Positions 50,350 to 59,936 of a stretch of DNA of 64,000 bases are shown piece by piece (position 1 is the stretch's first letter; every line of letters begins with the position of its first letter). Made by a program: the position numbers and the translations under genes. The notes under the pieces were generated by a model. That model did not search any database and was not told the DNA's origin. It worked only from the letters and a program-made list of their open reading frames with translations. Origin of the DNA: Alphaproteobacteria bacterium (lineage in GTDB: Bacteria; Pseudomonadota; Alphaproteobacteria; Caulobacterales; Maricaulaceae); NCBI GenBank assembly GCA_016124675.1, contig WGNG01000001.1, positions 62,001 through 126,000 on the forward strand. Direction: 5' to 3'.

Positions 50350-51219
50350 TTAGTTTTCGACATGTGCGTTGTGAAGATAGAAGTCTAGTCTGTGGCGATC
50401 AATGTAGCCGGTTAAAGGATCGTTATAGCCGCGAATCGCATCGCGCAATGCGGCATCGTCCGAATAGTCTTCAATCTCAATTCTGAGAGATTTCAATTTA
50501 TTAATATCTAGATTTCTCCCGTGAGATCGCCACCTCTTATGATTTGATAGCTCAGTAGCTATTTCTTTTGCCCTGGCCTCCTTTTCCTTTGCGGTCACAG
50601 GCGTGCCAACATTATTGGTTCGATGGTGTGTCCAGTCTTTGAATTTATATTTAACCAGCCAATCCTTCAGCAAATCGATTGAAAGGTCGCGACCTTGCTC
50701 GAAGAGAGCCAACTTCGCCAAATCGAGACTTTTTAGCATAACTACATCGGCAGGAGAGAGCCTCGACTTCTTTACTATTTCAGCAACCTTATCTATATAC
50801 CCTAAGGCGGGAACTAAATCTCCGGTATCCGGCAGTTGTACTTGCGGATCGATTGGCCCCAGACTGCTGGCATAGTCCATGTATATTTTGTCGCCCGCCA
50901 TACAAAATATCGTACCCGCAGACATTGCGATGTCGGGAACTATAAAGTTGACTGTGCTGTAGTGCTTCCTAAGCACAGCGACCATGCGCTCGGTTGTCTC
51001 CGCCGACCCGCCGCCGGTCCTTAATACTACAGAAATCGCTTGATGTTCGTTCGGGCTTTTAGATTTCACGTCTTCAATGAAATCTCGAAAAACGCGAAAA
51101 TAAACAGGGTGAATTCTACCGTGATAAAATATAACGTCTGATTGCATTTTCTGCTCAAGCGTCGAGGCGCATTTATCCACAACGTCGAAAATTGTCCGAT
51201 CGAAATAATCAGGGGTCAT
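50350..51219 (-). CDS. SDH-type Clp-fold serine proteinase (PF01972-like)
   Basis: 289 aa. The ClpP/crotonase-like fold is visible in VVLRTGGGSAETTERMV and IVPDIAMSAGTIFCMAGDKI, where the Ser of MSAG is the likely nucleophile, then MDYASSLGPIDPQ. This order matches the serine dehydrogenase proteinase (SDH_sah) family. No signal peptide or membrane helix is seen, unlike SppA. The DNA is clearly AT-richer than dcd and apaG, so the gene pair was probably acquired. The substrate is unknown. Confidence 0.78.
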   Translation of the reverse strand: MTPDYFDRTIFDVVDKCASTLEQKMQSDVIFYHGRIHPVYFRVFRDFIEDVKSKSPNEHQAISVVLRTGGGSAETTERMVAVLRKHYSTVNFIVPDIAMSAGTIFCMAGDKIYMDYASSLGPIDPQVQLPDTGDLVPALGYIDKVAEIVKKSRLSPADVVMLKSLDLAKLALFEQGRDLSIDLLKDWLVKYKFKDWTHHRTNNVGTPVTAKEKEARAKEIATELSNHKRWRSHGRNLDINKLKSLRIEIEDYSDDAALRDAIRGYNDPLTGYIDRHRLDFYLHNAHVEN

Positions 51220-51703
51220 TTAAGCACCGAACTGTCCAAAGCAGTGTTTCGCATCTGAGTCTGGCTGAGGCGGGCCGCAAAGTTATTTGATGCGACATTT
51301 CCGCACCATCTGACTTCAAACGGCATGAACACTGTGGCCACTCTTTCCGACCGGTATGCTGCAGCATCGGAGCTGGCTGCACGCATCGCCGCTTTCGATC
51401 CTAATGGCATGCCTACCTGCCTCCTCCGTCATGGTGGCACCGCCCGCGTTAACCTGGGTTTAAAGTCAGCGCCTGCCGGTACGGCGTGTTAACGCAATAT
51501 TTATGGAATGGAAAGGCATCAGCGTTGCCTCCCTAGGCGCTCATATTTCACAGGTATGATTTAGTTGGCGTAACAATTTAGAACGAGGTTCGTTCCCTGT
51601 GGAAATCTTTTGAACCGAAACGCTAAGGCGCTGCATCAAGACCGCTTGATTCGCCGCGCGCGCGGGTGTGAACTCAGTGTCTGGCGCTCTGTCGGAGGCA
51701 GGC
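51220..51703. other. Intergenic stretch upstream of the SDH-type pair and apaG
   Basis: About 480 nt of mixed composition with no convincing gene. A 55-codon rightward reading at 51325-51492 has no ribosome-binding site. The promoters for the leftward pair and rightward apaG must lie here. Confidence 0.35.
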
Positions 51704-52096
51704 ATGTATACCCAGGAAACCGGCGGTGTCGTGATCCGCGTGGAGCCGTCCTTTCTCGAAGCCGAATCCGATCCGGAAGCCGGGCGGTTCGTGTGGACCT
51801 ATACGGTGGTGATCGAGAACACCGGCGGCGGCGCGGTCCAGCTGATGCAGCGCGAATGGCGCATCACCGATTCGGCCAACCGCACCGAGATCGTGCGCGG
51901 CGAGGGCGTGGTGGGCGAGCAGCCGGTCATCCGCCCGGGCACGGCCTTCCGCTACACCTCGGGCGCACCGCTGCGCACGCCGTCGGGCTTCATGCGCGGC
52001 GCCTATCTGTTCCGCTGCGAAAATGGCCAGCAGTTCAGCGCCGATATCCCCGCCTTCGCCCTGGATTGCCCGCTGAGCCGCTCCACGCGCCATTGA
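51704..52096 (+). CDS. apaG: ApaG-like protein
   Basis: 130 aa from the ATG at 51704, with GGAGG 5 nt upstream; a GTG at 51668 would add 12 unconserved residues. The fibronectin-III-like beta fold of ApaG is indicated by FVWTYTVVIENTGGGAVQLM, REWRITDSANRTEIVRG, GEGVVGEQPVIRPGTAF and YTSGAPLRTPSGFMRGAY. The family was linked to Co/Mg resistance and diadenosine-tetraphosphate levels in enterics, but its mechanism is unknown. trkH starts 34 nt downstream. Confidence 0.93.
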   Translation: MYTQETGGVVIRVEPSFLEAESDPEAGRFVWTYTVVIENTGGGAVQLMQREWRITDSANRTEIVRGEGVVGEQPVIRPGTAFRYTSGAPLRTPSGFMRGAYLFRCENGQQFSADIPAFALDCPLSRSTRH

Positions 52097-52130
52097 CCCG
52101 GCAGGCGCGCCTGTCTAACCCCGCGCCATC

Positions 52131-53588
52131 ATGACCCAGAGCGCCCGCACCGTCCTGTTTGCGCTTGGCGCCATGCTCAGCGCCCTCTCGCTGGCCATGC
52201 TCGCCCCGGCCCTGGTCGATCTCAGCTATCAGGGCCGCTCGGCGTCCGCCTTCTTCGGCTCGTCCCTTCTGGGGCTCGCTGCGGGCGGGATCATGACCCT
52301 GCTCGGACGCTCGCCCGAACACCGGCTGACCGCGCGCGGCGCCATTCTTCTCACCGCCGGCGCCTGGGCGGTGCTGGCGTTCGCCGCCGCGCTGCCGCTG
52401 CAACTGGCGGATCTCGGCATCAGCTGGACGGACGCCATCTTCGAAACCACCTCGGGCCTGACCACCACCGGCGCCACGATCCTGACCGGCCTGGACGAGC
52501 TGCCGCGCGGCATCCTGTTGTGGCGCTCCATCCTGCAATGGATCGGCGGCATCGGCATCATCGTCACCGCCATGGCGATCTGGCCCATGCTGGGCATTGG
52601 CGGCATGCAGCTGTTCCGGCTGGAAAGCTCGGAGAAGTCGGAGAAAGTCCTGCCGCGCGCCGGCCAGATCGCCCTGGCGATCGTGCTCATCTACCTGTCG
52701 CTCACCTTTGCCTGTTTCCTGGCCTATGTGGTCACGGGCATGGGCGGGTTCGACGCGGTCAACCACGCCATGACCACCATCGCCACGGGTGGCTTCTCCA
52801 CCCGCGACGAATCGCTGGGCGCCTTCACGGACGGGGGCGGCGATCTGGTCGCCGCCGTCTTCATGATCCTCGCCGGCCTTCCCTTCGTGCTCTATGTGCG
52901 CGCGGCGCAGGGACGCCCTGACCTCCTGCTGCTCGATTCCCAGGCGCGGACCTTCCTCAGCGTCATCGCCGTGGCTGTCCTCGTCCTGACCGTGATGATC
53001 ACGCTCTCCCAGCCGCCCGATCCCGGAGCCCTGCCCGCCTGGCGGCTGGCTCTGGTCAATGCAGTCTCGATCATCACCGGCACCGGCTACGCCTCGTCCG
53101 ATTTCTGGGCCTGGGGCAGCGGGGCGGCGGCGATGTTCATGGCGCTCATGTTCATCGGCGGCTGCGCGGGCTCGACCAGCTGCTCGGTCAAGATATTCCG
53201 CTACCAGATCGCCGCCTCCGCAATACGCTCCTACATCGAACAACTCACCCGGCCCAACGCCGTGTCGCCACCGCGCTATCGCGGCAAGGCCCTGCCGCCG
53301 GAAACCGTGCGCTCGGTCTTCGTGTTCATCTTTTTGTTCTTCGCCACCTTCGTGGTGTCAGCCGTACTGTTGTCCTTCACCGGCCTCGACACCATCACCG
53401 CCATCTCGGGCGCCGCCACCACGCTGGCCAATGTCGGTCCGGGCCTGGGCGACATCATCGGCCCCGCCGGGACATTCGCGCCCCTGCCCGACACCGCCAA
53501 ATGGATCATGACCGCCACCATGCTCATCGGCCGGCTGGAAGTGCTGGTAGTGCTGGTGATGTTCACGCCGGGCTTCTGGCGGCGCTGA
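52131..53588 (+). CDS. trkH: TrkH family potassium uptake channel subunit
   Basis: 485 aa, about 10 transmembrane helices arranged as four M1-P-M2 units. The four selectivity-filter loops are recognisable in TTSGLTTTGATIL, TIATGGFSTRD, IITGTGYASSDFW and ATTLANVGPGLGD. TrkH conducts K+ in the inner membrane under control of TrkA; trkA is not in the window. The gene may be cotranscribed with apaG (34-nt gap). Confidence 0.94.
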   Translation: MTQSARTVLFALGAMLSALSLAMLAPALVDLSYQGRSASAFFGSSLLGLAAGGIMTLLGRSPEHRLTARGAILLTAGAWAVLAFAAALPLQLADLGISWTDAIFETTSGLTTTGATILTGLDELPRGILLWRSILQWIGGIGIIVTAMAIWPMLGIGGMQLFRLESSEKSEKVLPRAGQIALAIVLIYLSLTFACFLAYVVTGMGGFDAVNHAMTTIATGGFSTRDESLGAFTDGGGDLVAAVFMILAGLPFVLYVRAAQGRPDLLLLDSQARTFLSVIAVAVLVLTVMITLSQPPDPGALPAWRLALVNAVSIITGTGYASSDFWAWGSGAAAMFMALMFIGGCAGSTSCSVKIFRYQIAASAIRSYIEQLTRPNAVSPPRYRGKALPPETVRSVFVFIFLFFATFVVSAVLLSFTGLDTITAISGAATTLANVGPGLGDIIGPAGTFAPLPDTAKWIMTATMLIGRLEVLVVLVMFTPGFWRR

Positions 53589-53642
53589 CGCCATCGCGGC
53601 GCCACGATCAGCGGCCAGAATGAGACGAACGAGGAGTTTTTC

Positions 53643-54041
53643 GTGCCCTGCGCCCTTCACCACGTCACCCGATTGCGCGGATTGCTGGTCAGTTTTTGTC
53701 TGATAGCGATCGCCGCTGCGCCCGCGTCCGCGGTGCAGGAAAACGATCCCTACCCCGTTGAGAGCCTGGCGCGAATCCTCGGCGAACTGCACGGCCTGAC
53801 CTTCGCCTGTCAGGGCCGTCAGGCCCAGACCTGGCGCACCGCCATGACCGAATTGCTCGACCACGAAGCGCCCACGGCCGGGACCTATCGCAACCGGCTG
53901 ATCGACCGCTTCAATGAAGGTTTCCGCCATCAGGAGCGCCTGCGCCTGCGCTGCGGCGCAGAGAGCGAGATGGCCCGCCAGGACCTCGCCGAGCGCGGCC
54001 GCGCCTTTTCAGATCAATTGCGCAGCACCTATCTGGAATAA
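53643..54041 (+). CDS. TIGR02301-like exported protein of unknown function
   Basis: 132 aa with a signal peptide (LLVSFCLIAIAAAPASA). The mature part (ESLARILGELHGLTFACQGR, WRTAMTELLDHE, RNRLIDRFNEGFRHQERLRL, RCG) fits a conserved alphaproteobacterial family of small helical periplasmic proteins with two Cys. No role is known. It lies 54 nt after trkH. Confidence 0.7.
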   Translation: MPCALHHVTRLRGLLVSFCLIAIAAAPASAVQENDPYPVESLARILGELHGLTFACQGRQAQTWRTAMTELLDHEAPTAGTYRNRLIDRFNEGFRHQERLRLRCGAESEMARQDLAERGRAFSDQLRSTYLE

Positions 54042-54090
54042 AAGCGCTTGAACCGGGGCGGGAACCGGTTTCACGGTTCGAAAAACCCTT

Positions 54091-55071
54091 TTAATCAATG
54101 ATCTGGCCGCGTTCCAAGGGCGCCGTCTGCTTGATCAGCGCCTGCGCTGCCGCCAGGACGGGGGCCAGCTCCAGCCCCTGCATCAGCGAGGCTTGCCCAT
54201 GGCGCAGCCGGCCCCGGTCGGCTTCCCGCGCCGGTCCGCCTGACCGCACGCTGCGCGCATTCGGTCCCCAGGGTCCATAGACGCGCTCGTCAGTCGGTCC
54301 GAACAGGCCCAGCACCGGCGCGCCCGCTGCAGCCGCCATGTGCATCAACCCGGAATCATTGCCCACGAACAGGCGCGCGCGCTGCAGGCAGGCCGCCGCA
54401 GCCACAAGGTCAAGCTGGCCTGTCAGGTCGATGACCTGGGCGCCTGTGACCCCTGCACTCACCGCGCGGGATGTCGCCAGATCACCCGGTCCGCCAAACA
54501 GCGCCACGCGCGCCCCCTCAAGGGCGCCGCCAGACCCCGTCAGGGCATTGGCCAGCGCCGCGAAGCGCGCCGCCGGCCATTCCTTGAACGGCGCGGACGC
54601 CGCCGGCGCCAGCGCCAGAATGGGCGCGCCCGGCGGCAGGAGGCGCCCGGCGTCCGCGCGTGCGACCGCATCGATCCACACCTCCGGCGCCGGCGGCGGA
54701 TCGAGCTTCAGCACCGCGCCCGCCTCGGCCACGCGGTGGCGGGCCGCCTCGCCCGGCTTGCGGCGATTGACCCGTCGCACGCCCGCGCGCAGCGCCCAGC
54801 TCGTCAGCGATCCGCGCAGGTCCACCACCAGATCCCAGCGCCGCCCGGCCGTGCGCCGCCACAGGTCCAGCCAGTGGCCAGCCCGCTCGCGCTTGGCCAT
54901 GACGATGATCTCGCTCACGCCCGGCGCGGCGCGAAACAGCGGCGCGGCCAGCGGGCCGCACGCCACCGTGATCTGCGCGCCGGGATGGGTGCGCGCCAGA
55001 TGCGCCAGGGGTCCGGAGAACAATATGGCGTCGCCGATCCGCGTGGCGGTGATGAACAGGATGCGCCTCAT
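54091..55071 (-). CDS. Glycosyltransferase family 9 (LPS heptosyltransferase-like)
   Basis: 326 aa. The GT-B fold of GT9 is shown by ILFITATRIGDAILFSGPLA at the N-terminus, LVVDLRGSLTSW and LALAPAASAPFKEWPAARF. RARLFVGNDSGLMHMAAAAG followed by VLGLFGPTDERVYGPWG forms the sugar-nucleotide site. Such enzymes add heptose or related sugars to the LPS core at the inner face of the membrane. The exact sugar cannot be told. Confidence 0.88.
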   Translation of the reverse strand: MRRILFITATRIGDAILFSGPLAHLARTHPGAQITVACGPLAAPLFRAAPGVSEIIVMAKRERAGHWLDLWRRTAGRRWDLVVDLRGSLTSWALRAGVRRVNRRKPGEAARHRVAEAGAVLKLDPPPAPEVWIDAVARADAGRLLPPGAPILALAPAASAPFKEWPAARFAALANALTGSGGALEGARVALFGGPGDLATSRAVSAGVTGAQVIDLTGQLDLVAAAACLQRARLFVGNDSGLMHMAAAAGAPVLGLFGPTDERVYGPWGPNARSVRSGGPAREADRGRLRHGQASLMQGLELAPVLAAAQALIKQTAPLERGQIID

Positions 55072-55120
55072 GGCCGAGCGGCTTAGCCTGTTCGCACGTC
55101 GGGCGCCAGTGGCGTGCGGG

Positions 55121-55852
55121 TCACGCCTCGATCAGATCGACCCGGATCTGATTAAGCGTCGCCACGCAGGTATAAAGCGCGTCGATGATCGCGGCAAACT
55201 CGCTGAATTCGGGCTTCTCGCGCGCGAGATGCGCCGGCAGGCTTTCTTCGAGCAGGCGGCGCATGCGGCGCATCTGTTGGTCGAAAATCCGGTAGAAATC
55301 GTAGATGACTGCGCGCAGCGCATGCGGCAGCGGCGAGAGCAAGTCGCGGGCCTGAGCATATGTGTCGCCCGACAGGACCATTTCGTTGTCTTGCAGGATC
55401 GCGTACGTGCTGCCCGCAAAGCGCGCCATGTTTCCGAACAGCCTGAACGCTCCGGCGCGCGCGCCCGCATCGTCATCGCGGCGCCGGGCGTGTTCAATCT
55501 CGTCAAGATTCGCCCGCACGGCGATGCTGAAGGCGATGAGATTGGACACCAGCTCTCCGATGACCACCAGCTTGCCGCCGAGATCAAGGCGCAGGCTGGA
55601 AGAGCATCGCTCCACCTTGTCCAGCAGGCGGTTCTGACGGCCGACATCGACCTGCACGCGCAAGCGATCGATAGCCGCCAGAATGATGGCCAAGTTGGCC
55701 GCTGCGGCCGTGGTCACGTCAAAATAGTGCTGTGGTTCAAGCCGGGCGAAATCTCCCGCAGGCACGTAGCTTGCGAACCGGCTCGCTTCGGCGGGCGGGA
55801 GCGCGTACGAGGAACGGCCCAGGAGACCCGTCTGGCGCTTGCGTCTGAGCAT
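55121..55852 (-). CDS. Conserved-looking helical protein of unknown function
   Basis: 243 aa from the ATG at 55852, with GGGGGTG upstream; an ATG at 55864 is also possible. Not recognised. It is predicted to be all-helical and soluble, with two long amphipathic regions (about residues 50-110 and 140-240), and no signal peptide or known motif. It is divergent from the YgfZ-like gene with 72 nt between. Codon use is like the host core. A membrane-proximal or scaffold role would be a guess. Confidence 0.65.
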   Translation of the reverse strand: MLRRKRQTGLLGRSSYALPPAEASRFASYVPAGDFARLEPQHYFDVTTAAAANLAIILAAIDRLRVQVDVGRQNRLLDKVERCSSSLRLDLGGKLVVIGELVSNLIAFSIAVRANLDEIEHARRRDDDAGARAGAFRLFGNMARFAGSTYAILQDNEMVLSGDTYAQARDLLSPLPHALRAVIYDFYRIFDQQMRRMRRLLEESLPAHLAREKPEFSEFAAIIDALYTCVATLNQIRVDLIEA

Positions 55853-55924
55853 GTCACCCCCCATGCTTTTTGTCTCTTGCCCTCGGTCTGAAGAATGCCA
55901 ACAAGCCATGTCAGGTTCGTGACG

Positions 55925-56746
55925 ATGTCAACGCAGGCCTCCGCATTCCTTACCGCCCTGCCGGGCCGCACCGTCATCGCCATCACCGGCCCGGATGCGC
56001 GCAGCTTCCTGCAGCGCGTCATCACCCGCGGACCGGAAGGCCTCGCGTCCGGCAGCGCCATGTTCAGCGCGCTTCTGACCCCGCAAGGCAAGGTGCTGGC
56101 CGACTTCATCCTGTTTGATGATGGCGAAAGCGGGCTCCTCATCGACGCCCCCGCCAGCGAGGCGGAGAGCCTCCTCAAGCGCATCTCGCTCTACCGCCTG
56201 CGCGCGCAGGCGCAGATCACGCTGCGTGACGACCTTTGCGTCGCCGCCGCGCGCGGCGAGGGCGAGGCGGAGCTGCGTACCGTGGCGCTCGCCGCCGCCG
56301 CCGATCCGCGCCAGGCGGCGCTCGGCCTGCGCGCCATCGTCCCGGCGGGGGGACCGGTGGACGATGCAGGCTATGATGCGGCGCGCATCGCGGCGATCGT
56401 GCCCGAGTTCGGGCGCGACTACGGACCGGCGGAGGCCTTCTCCACCGACGTCAATCACGACCTCATGTCCGGCATTGATTACAGGAAGGGCTGCTTCGTC
56501 GGCCAGGAAGTCGCCAGCCGCATGCACCGCAAGGGCGGCGTGCGCAAACGCACCGTGCGCCTCGAGTTTGACGGCCCGGCGCCGCTGGCCGGCGCGGCGG
56601 TGGGCGCTGGCGGCACGCCGCTGGGCGCTGTCAGCTCGGCGTCCGGCCAGCAGGCCCTCGCCCTGATACGGGTGGACCGGCTGGAGGCGGCGGCCGGCGA
56701 GACCATCCTGGCGGGTGACGCGCCCGCGCGCCTCACCCTGCCCTGA
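55925..56746 (+). CDS. ygfZ: YgfZ/GcvT-like folate-binding protein (Fe-S cluster maintenance)
   Basis: 273 aa from the ATG at 55925. YRKGCFVGQEVASRMHRKG is the YgfZ signature (K-G-C-x-x-G-Q-E) with its conserved Cys. ITGPDARSFLQRVITRG near the N-terminus matches the aminomethyltransferase-like fold. YgfZ proteins bind tetrahydrofolate and support enzymes with iron-sulfur clusters. It has the length of YgfZ rather than GcvT. Confidence 0.9.
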   Translation: MSTQASAFLTALPGRTVIAITGPDARSFLQRVITRGPEGLASGSAMFSALLTPQGKVLADFILFDDGESGLLIDAPASEAESLLKRISLYRLRAQAQITLRDDLCVAAARGEGEAELRTVALAAAADPRQAALGLRAIVPAGGPVDDAGYDAARIAAIVPEFGRDYGPAEAFSTDVNHDLMSGIDYRKGCFVGQEVASRMHRKGGVRKRTVRLEFDGPAPLAGAAVGAGGTPLGAVSSASGQQALALIRVDRLEAAAGETILAGDAPARLTLP

Positions 56747-56759
56747 ACCTTCAGCCTCT

Positions 56760-58757
56760 CTACGCGCCCACCACGCCGCGGTCGATGCGCCGGATCATCA
56801 CCGTGGCCGAGCGCGGGACCGAATCGCCCCCGTCCGGCCAGCGGCTGGAGAACCTTCCGGCGGCGAAGTCCTCGCGTGAGGTGGTCGCGCCGGGATGCTG
56901 GACATTGATGAACATCGTGCGGTGATCGGGCGTCGTCACCACGCCGGTGATTTCCTGACCCACCGGCCCCGTCAGGAAGCGCCGGATCTCCCCGGTTTCG
57001 GGATTGGCCGCCAGCATCATGTTGTTGCCAAACGCCTCGAACGGCCCGCGATTCATCACGCTTTCGGAGATGTCTGTCTGGATCCAAAGCCGCCGGTGTG
57101 CGTCCATCCACAGCCCGTCCGGGCTGCAGAACAGGCTGTCTGCGTCCAGAGCCTCGCCGTTCATGTCGGCGCTGTCGCCCTCCGGGCCGGCGATCACGAA
57201 CAGGTCCCAGCGGAAGGTCTGGCCCGCCTGGCCGCCATCCTCATGCCAGCGGATGATCTGGCCGAACAGGTTCGGGCCGCGCGGATTGGCGGCGTCGGTC
57301 TCGCCAGCGGTGCGTTCAGCGTTATTGGTCAGGGTGAAATACACCGCGCGCGTCTGGGGATCGACCGTGCCCCATTCGGGCCGGTCCATCGGCGTCGCGC
57401 CCAGAAGGTCAGCGGCGGTGCGGGTATTGACCAGCACGTCGGCCTGGGACGCAAAGCCATTGGTTTCGTCCAGCCCGTTCTCGCCATGGATCAACGCCAG
57501 CCAATCGCCCGTACCGTCCGCGTTGAACTTCGCGGCATAGAGCACGCCCTCATCGAGAATATCGCCCCGGGTCTGGCCTGGCGCGTACGCAGCGGCGGAC
57601 ACGAATTTGTAGATATACTCGCCGCGCGCATCGTCGCCCGAATAGCAGACCACCGGCTCGCCCGCCTCGGCCGGTGCAAACACCACGCCTTCATGGGCGA
57701 AGCGGCCCAGCGTGGTGCGCTTGACCGGCATGCTCAGCGGATCAAACGGGTCGATCTCCACCATCCAGCCATAGGTGTTGGGTTCGTTGCGGTAATCGCC
57801 CTCTGGTGCGTCCGCCGCCGGCGTGGCGTCAAAGCGCACGCAGGCGTCAGACCCATCAGCTGACCGGTGCCAGTTATGGCGCGACACATCCGTGCGCACG
57901 CCATAGCGCGCATGCTCGCGCGGCAGGTCGCCGCCCGTGTTGACGAAATAGCCAGACCAGTTCTCCTCGGCGGCCATATACGTGTTCCAGGGCGTCACGC
58001 CGTGCGCGCAATTGGACAGCGTGCCCCGGGTGCGCTCGCCCTCGGGAGAGAATTTCGTCTTCACCAGATCGCTGCCGCGCACAGGACCGGCGATCGCCAT
58101 CTCGGTCAGCGCGGTGATGCGGCGGTTGCGCGGGTCGGCGACGATGCGCCACTGCCCGTCTTCGCCTTCACGGATGCGGGCGATGGAGACGCCGTGCGCA
58201 TTCATCTCCTTGAGCACCATTTCGGGATCGCGCGGGCCCTGATGATCGGGGGTCTCGGAGCCGGACATGGCCTGGCCCCGCATCGCGCCCGCATGCAGGA
58301 AGCGCGGCTCAATATATTCGTGATTGACCACCAGCAGCCCGTCTGTGGAGCTGCCCTGCCAGGGATCATCGCCCTCGATGGGGAAGAAATGCATGCCGTC
58401 ATGGTGCATGCCCGCCTGCTCGCCTTGCTCCGCGCCAGTATTGCCGGGGCTGTAGGCCGGCATGGCGCCGGTGATCGGGTCGCCCCAGCGGTAAATCACC
58501 CTGGCCTCATAGCCCTGAGGAACCACGAGCGTGTCGGCGGTGTTGACAGGAACAGGGGCGAACCCAAGCGTCGGACCCGCGCTGGCCTGCAGCGCGTGGG
58601 CCACCCCGGTCGAGGCGAACAGCCCGCCCACAGCCGCGCCCAGCGATCCCTGCAGAAACCCGCGCCGCCCGATTCGGGCGCTGAATACCTGCGCGAACGG
58701 CGTATTGCCCGAACGGTTGCATTCCGGTTCGTAGTCGGGATCAAGCAGGTCGCGCAT
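56760..58757 (-). CDS. phoX: PhoX family alkaline phosphatase (DUF839), Tat-exported
   Basis: 665 aa. A twin-arginine signal (IGRRGFLQGSLGAAVGGLF, near residue 30) is followed by a beta-propeller enzyme with PhoX/DUF839 motifs: QAGMHHDGMHFFP, LLVVNHEYIEP, NCAHGVTPWNTYMAAEENW and SPDGLWMDAHRRLWIQTD. PhoX is a Ca- and Fe-dependent monoesterase that releases phosphate in the periplasm and is common in marine bacteria. Tat export fits metal loading in the cytoplasm. No Pho box was identified. Confidence 0.88.
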   Translation of the reverse strand: MRDLLDPDYEPECNRSGNTPFAQVFSARIGRRGFLQGSLGAAVGGLFASTGVAHALQASAGPTLGFAPVPVNTADTLVVPQGYEARVIYRWGDPITGAMPAYSPGNTGAEQGEQAGMHHDGMHFFPIEGDDPWQGSSTDGLLVVNHEYIEPRFLHAGAMRGQAMSGSETPDHQGPRDPEMVLKEMNAHGVSIARIREGEDGQWRIVADPRNRRITALTEMAIAGPVRGSDLVKTKFSPEGERTRGTLSNCAHGVTPWNTYMAAEENWSGYFVNTGGDLPREHARYGVRTDVSRHNWHRSADGSDACVRFDATPAADAPEGDYRNEPNTYGWMVEIDPFDPLSMPVKRTTLGRFAHEGVVFAPAEAGEPVVCYSGDDARGEYIYKFVSAAAYAPGQTRGDILDEGVLYAAKFNADGTGDWLALIHGENGLDETNGFASQADVLVNTRTAADLLGATPMDRPEWGTVDPQTRAVYFTLTNNAERTAGETDAANPRGPNLFGQIIRWHEDGGQAGQTFRWDLFVIAGPEGDSADMNGEALDADSLFCSPDGLWMDAHRRLWIQTDISESVMNRGPFEAFGNNMMLAANPETGEIRRFLTGPVGQEITGVVTTPDHRTMFINVQHPGATTSREDFAAGRFSSRWPDGGDSVPRSATVMIRRIDRGVVGA

Positions 58758-58918
58758 GAGTGTTCGCCTTGTTTTTTAAAGGAACGGGTCTGGGTCAGTG
58801 TCGCATCAATGTCATGGGAGTATGACACCGGCATGATCCCCTGCGCCATAGCCAGCTTGCCGCAGCGGCTGGCCGGCGGCGTTTCGCCCGCCCGCGCTTT
58901 TCGCTAGACCGGCCCGTG

Positions 58919-59893
58919 ATGACCGTGACCGTGACCCTGCCCGCAGACGATCCCGCCGCGCTGGACGAGGCCGCGCGCCTGCTCGCGCGCGGCGGGCTGG
59001 CGGCCGTCCCCACCGAGACCGTCTACGGGCTAGCCGCCGACGCGGCGCAAGGCGAAGCGGTGGCGCGCCTGTACGAGGCCAAGGGGCGGCCGCGCTTCAA
59101 CCCGCTCATCGCCCACGTCGACAGTCTGGAGATGGCCGAACGCCTCGTCGATCTCGGCGGGACCGGGCACGCGCTAGCGCACGCCTTCTGGCCCGGCCCG
59201 CTGACGCTGGTCGCGCCGATGCGCGCCGGTGCAGGCGTGGCGAGCCTCGTGACCGCCGGGCTCGACACCCTCGCGGTGCGATGGCCCGCTTCGCCGGCCC
59301 TGACGGGCCTGATCGCGCGGCTGGGGCGTCCGCTGGCGGCGCCCAGCGCCAACCGGTCCGGCGCAGTCAGCCCCACCACCGCCGCGCATGTGCGCGACGG
59401 GCTCGACGGGCGCATCGATGTGATCCTCGATGGCGGCCCCTGCCGGATCGGCGTGGAGAGCACGATCATCCGCGTCGTGACCGCCGGCAGGCCCCTGCTC
59501 CTGCGCCCGGGCGGAACGCCCCGCGCCGATATCGAAGCCGTCTGCGGGCCTTTGAGCGCCGCCCGCCCTGATTCGGACCGCCCGGACGCGCCCGGACAGC
59601 TCGCCAGCCACTACGCGCCAGAGTCGCCCGTGAGGCTGAACGCAACCCAGCCCCGTCAGGGGGAGTCCTATCTGGCGTTCGGGCCACGCCCTGAAATTGT
59701 TGGTTGTGACGTTTTTAATCTTTCTGACCGCTCAGACCTAGCCGAAGCGGCGGCAAACCTGTTTGCTGGTCTGCGCCTTCTGGACAAGCCGGGCAGGGTG
59801 ATCGCCGTAGCGCCGATCCCCGAGGCCGGACTGGGCGAGGCCATCAATGACCGGCTCCGCCGCGCCGCAGCAGATCGACCAATTGCATCCTGA
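58919..59893 (+). CDS. tsaC: L-threonylcarbamoyladenylate synthase, Sua5 type
   Basis: 324 aa from the ATG at 58919 (a GTG sits one codon earlier). The YrdC domain is clear: VPTETVYGLAADA, KGRPRFNPLIAHV and APSANRSGAVSPT. The C-terminal extension (SHYAPESPVRLN and onward) is the Sua5 domain, so this is the long form. It makes threonylcarbamoyl-AMP for t6A modification of ANN-decoding tRNAs. Confidence 0.93.
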   Translation: MTVTVTLPADDPAALDEAARLLARGGLAAVPTETVYGLAADAAQGEAVARLYEAKGRPRFNPLIAHVDSLEMAERLVDLGGTGHALAHAFWPGPLTLVAPMRAGAGVASLVTAGLDTLAVRWPASPALTGLIARLGRPLAAPSANRSGAVSPTTAAHVRDGLDGRIDVILDGGPCRIGVESTIIRVVTAGRPLLLRPGGTPRADIEAVCGPLSAARPDSDRPDAPGQLASHYAPESPVRLNATQPRQGESYLAFGPRPEIVGCDVFNLSDRSDLAEAAANLFAGLRLLDKPGRVIAVAPIPEAGLGEAINDRLRRAAADRPIAS

Positions 59894-59936
59894 GGGTGCA
59901 AATTGCTATAGTTGAGATCCAACAGAAAGCACGCGC

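Noticed and set aside
51325-51492. 55-codon rightward frame upstream of apaG
   Set aside because: No ribosome-binding site and no similarity that I can recognise.
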